Positions 6,719 to 11,087 of a stretch of DNA of 11,087 nt are shown here, one piece after another; positions within the stretch are counted from its first letter, which is position 1; the number at the start of each line of letters is the position of its first letter. This DNA is from Bryobacteraceae bacterium (GTDB taxonomy: Bacteria > Acidobacteriota > Terriglobia > Bryobacterales > Bryobacteraceae). The notes beneath the pieces are model-generated. The model did not search any database, was not told the DNA's origin, and saw nothing but the letters and a program-made list of their open reading frames with translations. Location of the stretch: positions 1-11,087 of the forward strand of contig JASHQT010000047.1 of assembly GCA_030039005.1 (NCBI GenBank), read 5' to 3'. The position numbers and the translations under genes were made by a program.

Positions 6719-7482
6719 CGCGCGTTTGGAATACTCTCGCCTCCTGGCTGGAACACCGGCGCGCGCTCGATGGACGCAGTATCGGCTTCGTGCCCACCAT
6801 GGGAGCGCTGCACCGCGGCCACGCTTCGCTGGTTGAGCGCTGCCGCCGCGAGAACGAGATCGTGGTCGTCAGCATCTTCGTGAACCCGTCGCAGTTCAAC
6901 GATCCGAATGACCTGGCGCGTTACCCGCGCACGCTCGATCGTGATGTCGCGCTACTCGAGGGCCTAGGCGCCGACGAAATCATCGCACCCACGGTCGCGG
7001 AGATGTATCCGGATGGATACCGTTTACGGATCGAATCCTGCGGCAATGAAATCATGGAGGCGGCGTTCCGGCCCGGCTTTCTTTCCGGCGTGATGACGGT
7101 CGTTTTGAAGCTGCTCAACATCGTTCGCGCGGATCGCGCCTACTTCGGCGAAAAAGATTTTCAGCAATTGAGGACCATCCAGGAAATGGTCCGGGATTTT
7201 TTCATTCCCACTGAGATTATTCCCTGCCCGACCGTGCGCGAGCCGTCCGGACTCGCTGAAAGCTCGCGAAACGCGTTGCTATCGCCCTGTTCTCGTGAGA
7301 AGGCCGCGTCGTTATTCCGCGTTCTGACCTCGGCGGCCGATGTGTCCGAAGCGCGCGCGACGCTCGAAGCGGGAGGGTTTCAAGTGGACTACGTGGAAGA
7401 GCGCTGGGGCCGGCGCTTCGCCGCGGCGTTCCTCGACGGCGTGCGCCTGATCGACAATGTCCCCGTGCCGGAGCGTGATTGA
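6715..7482 (+). CDS. panC: Pantoate--beta-alanine ligase (pantothenate synthetase), short form
   Basis: PanC condenses pantoate with beta-alanine using ATP, via a pantoyl-adenylate, to make pantothenate. Visible motifs are PTMGALHRGHASL (27-39) with the HxGH nucleotide-binding pair His33/His36, VSIFVNPSQF (52-61), RYPRTLDRD, FGEKDFQQL (144-152), the REPSGLAESSRN stretch (175-186) resembling the second ATP-binding signature, and RLIDN near the end. At 255 residues it is about 25-30 shorter than the usual about 280. The loss is in the C-terminal domain between VDYVEE and the final RLIDN. The usual RPGHF reads RPGFL here. The start is TTG (6715-6717), giving a TTGA overlap with the panB stop, so translational coupling is likely. 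No in-frame ATG lies near the N-terminus of the conserved chain. Confidence 0.93.
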   Translation: MTRVWNTLASWLEHRRALDGRSIGFVPTMGALHRGHASLVERCRRENEIVVVSIFVNPSQFNDPNDLARYPRTLDRDVALLEGLGADEIIAPTVAEMYPDGYRLRIESCGNEIMEAAFRPGFLSGVMTVVLKLLNIVRADRAYFGEKDFQQLRTIQEMVRDFFIPTEIIPCPTVREPSGLAESSRNALLSPCSREKAASLFRVLTSAADVSEARATLEAGGFQVDYVEERWGRRFAAAFLDGVRLIDNVPVPERD

Positions 7483-7485
7483 TTC

Positions 7486-8268
7486 ATGCTCCTGGCCCTG
7501 GATATCGGCAACACACAAATTTTCGGCGGAGTCTGGGACGGCGAGGATCTCAAGCTCACCTTTCGCCGCACATCGAGCATCCGCGCCTCCTCCGACGAGT
7601 TCGGTACGTTCTTTCGCGCCACGCTGCGCGAGAATGGCATCGACCCGGACCACATTACGATGGCCGCCATCTGTTCAGTGGTGCCGGACGCTGTGCACTC
7701 GCTGCGCAACAGCTTCCGAAAATATTTTCGCTTTGAGCCGTTCCTGCTGCAGCCCGGCGCCCGGACCGGATTGAAGATCCGGTATCGTAATCCACTGGAA
7801 GTGGGCGCCGACAAGATCGCGAACGCCATCGGCGCCGTGGCGCGCTTTCCCGGCCGCAATGTGCTGATCGTCGACTTCGGCACCGCCACCACGCTTTGCG
7901 CCGTCACGAAAGAGAAAGAATATCTGGGCGGCGTTATCACGCCGGGACTCAATACCTCGATGGAGGTTTTGGAATCGAAGACGGCGCGGCTGCCGACGGT
8001 GGAGATCGTGCGTCCGGCCGAAGTTCTAGGACGCTCGACGGTCGAAAGCATTCAATCCGGCTTGTATTACGGCGCGCTCTTTACGGTGCGATCGCTTGCG
8101 GCTTCGATCACCTCGGAACGTTTCGCGAACGACCCGCCGCTGATCGTCGCGACGGGCGGCTTCGGGCGCCTGTTCGAGGAGGAAAATCTGTTCGACGAAT
8201 TCGTGCCTGAGCTTCCGCTGATCGGGTTGCGGCTAGCGGTGGAGCTTTCCCAGCAGATCCGTGGCTAG
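7486..8268 (+). CDS. coaX: Type III pantothenate kinase
   Basis: CoaX phosphorylates pantothenate with ATP, the first committed step of coenzyme A synthesis, and unlike type I kinases is generally not inhibited by CoA. The 260-residue protein shows the acetate/sugar-kinase-like fold motifs of the type III family: ALDIGNTQIFGGVW at the N-terminus (phosphate loop), PLEVGADKIANAIGA (103-117) with the proposed catalytic base Asp109, VDFGTATTLCAV (129-140), YLGGVITPGL (146-155) and IVATGG (220-225). Length is normal for the family. The ATG follows the panC stop after 3 nt, with a weak GGAG inside the end of panC. Its TAG stop shares a CTAG tetramer with the stop of the convergent antitoxin gene. 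Together with panB and panC it gives a pathway-ordered operon. Confidence 0.95.
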   Translation: MLLALDIGNTQIFGGVWDGEDLKLTFRRTSSIRASSDEFGTFFRATLRENGIDPDHITMAAICSVVPDAVHSLRNSFRKYFRFEPFLLQPGARTGLKIRYRNPLEVGADKIANAIGAVARFPGRNVLIVDFGTATTLCAVTKEKEYLGGVITPGLNTSMEVLESKTARLPTVEIVRPAEVLGRSTVESIQSGLYYGALFTVRSLAASITSERFANDPPLIVATGGFGRLFEEENLFDEFVPELPLIGLRLAVELSQQIRG

Positions 8269-8609
8269 GCGCCTTTCTTCTTCCGGGACGCGGTAGCTTC
8301 CGAACGCGAAAATTGATTAATCCGCACGATTTCTCCTCGGGGAAAGACAGCGCGAAGCTCCAATTCTCCGCCCATCGCCCGGATGTAGCTCGCAAGCGTA
8401 CTTAGATACAGATCAGTTCGCTTCTCAATCTTCGAAATCTCGGATTGCCGAACGCCGAGCGTATTGGCCAGGCTCTCCTGCGTGAGGGCGCGAGCGGCGC
8501 GTAGTTGCCTTAACGGCATCTCTTCGACGAGCCGCCGAAACTCTCTTTCGCTTGCCGCCCGGGCCGCCGGCGACATCTTACTGCGTAGTTCACTAAACTT
8601 TTTAGCCAT
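8265..8609 (-). CDS. XRE-family antitoxin (HigA-like), second gene of a TA pair
   Basis: A 114-residue protein with a lambda-repressor-type helix-turn-helix in the middle: LRAARALTQESLANTLGVRQ followed by SEISKIEKR (about residues 36-64). The N-terminal helix (FSELRSKMSPAARAASEREF) and basic tail (ASRKKKGA) are common in HigA-type antitoxins. It should neutralise the toxin encoded just upstream and bind the operon's own promoter. The ATG overlaps the toxin's 3' end by 8 nt, so translation is probably coupled. Toxin-before-antitoxin order fits HigBA rather than the usual antitoxin-first layout. The candidate operator is the inverted repeat at 8987-8999. The stop codon overlaps that of coaX on the other strand. 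The family call is firm; the subtype is by context. Confidence 0.88.
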   Translation of the reverse strand: MAKKFSELRSKMSPAARAASEREFRRLVEEMPLRQLRAARALTQESLANTLGVRQSEISKIEKRTDLYLSTLASYIRAMGGELELRAVFPRGEIVRINQFSRSEATASRKKKGA

Positions 8610-8967
8610 CGTTCTTCGCCTTCCGTTTTGCTTCCCTTCTTAGCTCCTGGAGATGCGCGGCGTATAGCTTGTCGGCGCGCGGCACATTGACTTTATACCA
8701 GCGGTCCTTCCCCTTCTTGCTGCCTCCTATCAGCAGGATGGCTACCCGGCGGGTATCGAACGCGTAGAGGATGCGCAGCGGGTCACCTTTCGCCTGGATA
8801 CGGAGCTCGCGCATACGGGAGTATCGCGAGCCCTTTACGTCCGAGCTCATTGGAAACGCGAGATCGGGACCAGATTCCTCCAGCAATCGAACCATGGCGT
8901 CCACCTTGATCTGTTCAGCTTCGGCGAGCTGATCCCACCATGTGCCGAACTCGGCGGTGTACTCCAC
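8602..8967 (-). CDS. RelE/HigB-like toxin (phage Gp49-like family)
   Basis: A 121-residue basic protein of the Gp49/HigB branch of the RelE superfamily, probably an mRNA-cleaving translation inhibitor. The core MRELRIQAKGDPLRILYAFD (52-71), then VAILLIGGSKKGKDRWY (75-91), matches the family. YTAEFGTWWDQL near the N-terminus and the Lys/Arg-rich tail are also typical. The annotated start is a GTG at 8965-8967, but GGGAG directly abuts it, too close for a normal ribosome site. Homologues usually start with a PWEVEY-like segment, and the codons upstream here read CTG CCT TGG GAG GTG GAG. That makes a CTG start at 8977-8979 plausible. A stop at 8983-8985 blocks anything longer. A strong promoter lies just upstream. 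It overlaps the antitoxin by 8 nt. Confidence 0.85.
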   Translation of the reverse strand: MEYTAEFGTWWDQLAEAEQIKVDAMVRLLEESGPDLAFPMSSDVKGSRYSRMRELRIQAKGDPLRILYAFDTRRVAILLIGGSKKGKDRWYKVNVPRADKLYAAHLQELRREAKRKAKNDG

Positions 8968-8985
8968 CTCCCAAGGCAGGACTCA

Positions 8986-9014
8986 ATTATGCTTCATAAG
9001 GAATAGTCTGTCAA
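8986..9014 (-). promoter_or_regulatory. Near-consensus sigma-70 promoter of the toxin-antitoxin operon
   Basis: On the minus strand TTGACA (9009-9014) is followed after exactly 17 nt by CATAAT (8986-8991), five of six matches to TATAAT. Transcription should begin near 8979, at or within a few nt of the toxin start codon. Confidence 0.7.
8987..8999 (-). promoter_or_regulatory. Candidate operator: TTATG-ctt-CATAA inverted repeat
   Basis: A perfect 5-bp inverted repeat with a 3-nt spacer covers the -10 box of the toxin-antitoxin promoter. Outer arms GACT (8980-8983) and AGTC (9005-9008) are roughly centred on the same point. The position fits autorepression by the XRE antitoxin; binding is inferred. 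Confidence 0.5.
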
Positions 9015-9028
9015 AGGAATGGGGATGG

Positions 9029-9047
9029 CGGCGCGGTGTCGGCGCCG
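9029..9047 (-). terminator. Weak hairpin downstream of the DUF2971 gene
   Basis: CGGCGC and GCGCCG form a 6-bp GC stem with a 7-nt loop, 9 nt after the DUF2971 stop and before the toxin-antitoxin promoter. No T-run follows, so it is at best a weak terminator; it may be chance in GC-rich DNA. Confidence 0.2.
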
Positions 9048-9055
9048 AGCGGTTG

Positions 9056-9775
9056 CTATGTCAGCGGTTCGATGTCCAACCTGTAACAGCTCTCGTTGAG
9101 TGCTATCTTCAGAAGCTCCAAATGCGAGTATTCGGGTGTCAGCCTCAACGCCTGTAAGGATTCGACGAGCGTGTGGGGTGCGCGATAGCCGACCACGACT
9201 TGTCGAATACATTGGGACGGGATTGGGCGCAGATATAGTAGCTCGCCACCGGGACTAGCGACAAGTTCCGCGTAATCTTTGGGATCGCAGCACTCCAGCC
9301 ACCGCCATTCTTGCTCATATTCCCAATCAGGGCTCTTCGTTAGGAAAATGCTGTCAGGATGAATCCACGGCTGGCCGCCCGATCCTCTTGTAAGGCTCAC
9401 CCGATCCTGTTGGTACCTGACGGGCCGCAGCTTATTCGCTGCTATCGCTCGCGTGAATGGTTCGCTGGCCGTCTCGAACCCGATCGCAAAGCCTGCATGC
9501 GTGGCAGCGTAGTGCGCCCACATGGGAATTGACGTTGGGTTGGAGGTCAGCGACAAAACTCCGAACAGTCGTGACCTGTCCCGATAAGCTTCGTCACGCT
9601 CTTTTGCGATCCTCGCCTCGAAGTGCCCGGGGCCCTCCGGCCGGGGCATTGGCATCCCTGGTCGAAATTCGAACAGATCATTCAGGAAACAAGGCTGAGT
9701 GAATCGAATTCTCTTCTGAGAGAGTATGTCGACTCGCCCCGGTGCGACATATTTGTACAAGATGTTTGGAACCAT
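9056..9775 (-). CDS. DUF2971 family protein
   Basis: A 239-residue protein of unknown function. Family features are LYKYVAPGR near the N-terminus, a short block reading RIRFTQPCFLNDLFEFR (22-38; the family's common NDPFE is NDLFE here), SIPMWAHYAATHAGFAIGFE in the centre (W-x-HY-x4-H-x-GF), and the late acidic/aromatic WEYEQEWRW. No signal peptide or membrane segment is visible, so it is probably cytoplasmic. DUF2971 genes are patchily distributed accessory genes; no biochemical role is known to me. The gene reads toward the toxin-antitoxin pair and looks richer in A/T at third codon positions than the pan genes, consistent with transfer. The ATG at 9773-9775 has an AAGGAG 14 nt upstream with a small hairpin between them. 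There is no nearer alternative start in frame. Confidence 0.83.
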   Translation of the reverse strand: MVPNILYKYVAPGRVDILSQKRIRFTQPCFLNDLFEFRPGMPMPRPEGPGHFEARIAKERDEAYRDRSRLFGVLSLTSNPTSIPMWAHYAATHAGFAIGFETASEPFTRAIAANKLRPVRYQQDRVSLTRGSGGQPWIHPDSIFLTKSPDWEYEQEWRWLECCDPKDYAELVASPGGELLYLRPIPSQCIRQVVVGYRAPHTLVESLQALRLTPEYSHLELLKIALNESCYRLDIEPLT

Positions 9776-9896
9776 CTCTGCTAAGCAGACTCCTTCCTGC
9801 TACGGTAGCGTTTCCTGGGAATCTCCGCAGCGTAACGGGGTAAAATCAAAGAAGCGCTGCTGCATCGCAGACCGCGCCTTCAGAATCCAATCGATT
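9776..9896. other. Divergent intergenic region between DUF2971 and thiolase genes
   Basis: This 121-nt gap must hold the control regions of both genes. On the minus side there is AAGGAG (plus-strand ctcctt, 9790-9795) and the perfect CTGC-taa-GCAG repeat (9778-9788). On the plus side TAAAAT at 9841-9846 could be a -10 box, but no matching -35 is seen, and no clear Shine-Dalgarno precedes the thiolase ATG. No small gene or RNA is evident. Confidence 0.4.
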
Positions 9897-11087
9897 ATGC
9901 CAATTGCCTACATCTGCCAAGGCGTGCGGACGCCCATCGGACGCTACGCCGGAGCGCTTTCCGCGGTGCGTGCGGACGATCTCGCCGCTCACACGCTCTC
10001 CACGCTGCGCGCCAAGTTTCCCAAGAGCGACTTTGCCACGGTCGACGAAGTGATTATGGGCTGTGCCAACCAATCGGGCGAAGACAATCGCAACGTCGCG
10101 CGCATGGCGCTGCTGCTTTCCGGCATTCCGCACAGCGTGCCGGGCGTGACGGTGAACCGGTTGTGCGCGTCCGGCATGGAGGCAGTGGCGGCTGCGGCAC
10201 GCGCTATCGGGGTGGGCGAAATGTCGCTCGCCATCGCGGGCGGGGTCGAAAGCATGAGCCGCGCTCCGTTCGTGATGGGCAAAGCCACGGCGCCGTTCGC
10301 GCGCGACGCGCAGATCTACGACACCACGCTCGGCTGGCGCTTCATCAATCCGGTGATGCAGGCCAAGTACGGCACCGATTCGATGGCCGAAACGGCTGAG
10401 AACGTTTCGGAAGATTACAAGATCGACCGCGAGACGCAGGACAAGTTCGCGCTCTGGTCCCAGCAAAAGGCCGCCGCCGCGCAGAAGGCCGGGTTCTTCG
10501 CCGAGGAGATCGCGCCGGTGGTGATTCCCGGGCCGAAAGGCACGTCGAAAACGGTCTGCGAGGACGAGCACCCGCGGCCAGATACGACGCTCGAAGGCCT
10601 GGCCAAGCTGCCCACGCCATTTCGCAAAGGCGGCACCGTGACGGCCGGCAATGCATCGGGCATCAATGATGGCGCGTGCGCGATGTTCGTGGCCACCGAA
10701 GAAGCCGCCGCGAAATTCGGTCTTACGCCTCTGGCGCGCGTGGTGGCCGCCTCTGCCGCGGGCGTGGAGCCGCGGGTGATGGGCGTGGGCCCGATTCCGG
10801 CCATGCAGAAACTGCTTGCGCGAGTGAAGCTCACCATCGATGAGATCGACATCCTGGAGCTCAACGAAGCTTTCGCGGCGCAAGCCGTCGCCGTGACGCG
10901 CGCGTTCGGTCTGCCGGATGATTCGGAGAAAGTGAATCCCGCGGGCGGCGCCATCGCGCTCGGCCATCCGCTCGGCATGAGCGGCGCGCGACTCATCCTC
11001 ACCGCGACGCATCAATTGCAGAACACCGGCAAGCGCTACGCCATCGCGTCCATGTGCATCGGCGTGGGGCAGGGGATGGCCACGCTG
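9897..11087 (+). CDS. Thiolase, 3-oxoadipyl-CoA/acetyl-CoA acyltransferase type (3' end missing)
   Basis: The first 397 residues of a type I thiolase, open at the right edge. NRLCASGMEAV holds the acyl-accepting Cys90, GGVESMSRAPFVMGKA (115-130) and NEAFA (323-327) are family blocks, GHPLGMSGAR has the catalytic His357, and MCIGVGQG has the second Cys387. DTTLGWRFINP, DSMAETAENV and DEHPRPDTTLEGLAKL closely resemble PcaF, the beta-ketoadipyl-CoA thiolase that ends aromatic degradation through the beta-ketoadipate pathway. No other pca or paa gene is visible, so acetyl-CoA acetyltransferase or fatty-acid beta-oxidation roles remain possible. The chain probably lacks only about 5-10 residues, since the family ends shortly after this Gly-rich motif. 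Cytoplasmic. The ATG at 9897 opens directly into the conserved beta strand, although a ribosome site is not obvious. Confidence 0.9.
   Translation, partial: MPIAYICQGVRTPIGRYAGALSAVRADDLAAHTLSTLRAKFPKSDFATVDEVIMGCANQSGEDNRNVARMALLLSGIPHSVPGVTVNRLCASGMEAVAAAARAIGVGEMSLAIAGGVESMSRAPFVMGKATAPFARDAQIYDTTLGWRFINPVMQAKYGTDSMAETAENVSEDYKIDRETQDKFALWSQQKAAAAQKAGFFAEEIAPVVIPGPKGTSKTVCEDEHPRPDTTLEGLAKLPTPFRKGGTVTAGNASGINDGACAMFVATEEAAAKFGLTPLARVVAASAAGVEPRVMGVGPIPAMQKLLARVKLTIDEIDILELNEAFAAQAVAVTRAFGLPDDSEKVNPAGGAIALGHPLGMSGARLILTATHQLQNTGKRYAIASMCIGVGQGMATL

Noticed and set aside
7389..8051. Minus-strand open frame of 220 codons
   Set aside because: It is Ser/Arg-rich and antisense to panC and coaX; no domain is recognisable.
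9039..9048. Perfect palindrome TCGGCGCCGA
   Set aside because: A 10-bp palindrome of this composition is unsurprising in GC-rich DNA and has no loop for a hairpin. No regulator is implied.
9846..11015. Long minus-strand open frame of 389 codons
   Set aside because: It is antisense to the well-supported thiolase gene and has the low-complexity Arg/His/Ala composition of a shadow frame.
1..11087. CRISPR array, tRNA or rRNA gene, insertion sequence, integrase or attachment site
   Set aside because: I saw no regularly spaced repeats, no cloverleaf or rRNA-like sequence, no transposase or integrase motif, and no matching direct repeats flanking the accessory genes.

Overview
The window is high-GC bacterial chromosome with tightly packed genes. 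It contains no rRNA, tRNA, CRISPR array, transposase or integrase that I can see. The gene mix suggests an acidobacterium of the Solibacter/Bryobacter type: a DinB-like DUF1572 protein, a secreted PQQ quinoprotein next to a di-heme cytochrome c with a CX4CH site, and a panB-panC-coaX cluster. That placement is inference from gene content; no rRNA marker is present.

Layout, left to right. (1) The 5' part of a DinB/DUF1572 gene on the minus strand runs off the left edge. It diverges from a plus-strand F420/NADP-type reductase (268-918). (2) A minus-strand pair follows, read from right to left: an exported PQQ dehydrogenase (1666-3345) and a di-heme cytochrome c (905-1669), joined by an ATGA stop/start overlap. 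The quinoprotein has no heme domain of its own, so the cytochrome is its probable electron acceptor. (3) Diverging from that pair, a proline iminopeptidase-family hydrolase (3387-4364) is followed after 2 nt by a Fic-family gene. The Fic gene is split by a frameshift near 4876, between its flap region and its HPFADGNGRVAR active site. (4) A pantothenate/coenzyme A operon comes next on the plus strand: panB (5849-6718), panC (6715-7482, TTG start overlapping the panB stop) and coaX (7486-8268). It is preceded by a leader of about 100 nt with several small inverted repeats. PanC is oddly short and lacks a usually conserved His. (5) A minus-strand accessory patch follows: a DUF2971 protein (9056-9775), then a HigBA-like toxin-antitoxin pair with the toxin first (8602-8967) and an overlapping XRE antitoxin (8265-8609). 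The pair has a near-consensus promoter, TTGACA-17 nt-CATAAT, with an inverted repeat across the -10 box. The predicted transcription start lies at or a few nt before the toxin start codon. (6) A thiolase most like 3-oxoadipyl-CoA thiolase starts at 9897 and runs off the right edge, probably only a few codons short of complete.

How the genes fit together: the quinoprotein and cytochrome form a periplasmic oxidation module. PanB and PanC carry out two steps from ketoisovalerate towards pantothenate, and CoaX commits pantothenate to CoA; panD and the ketopantoate reductase must be elsewhere. The Fic, DUF2971 and toxin-antitoxin genes are accessory, and look more A/T-rich at third codon positions than the metabolic genes. 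I found no complete new multi-gene system. The items most worth a second look are the toxin-antitoxin promoter/start architecture, the CX4CH cytochrome with a D-x-D quinoprotein, the broken Fic gene, the atypical PanC and the panB leader.
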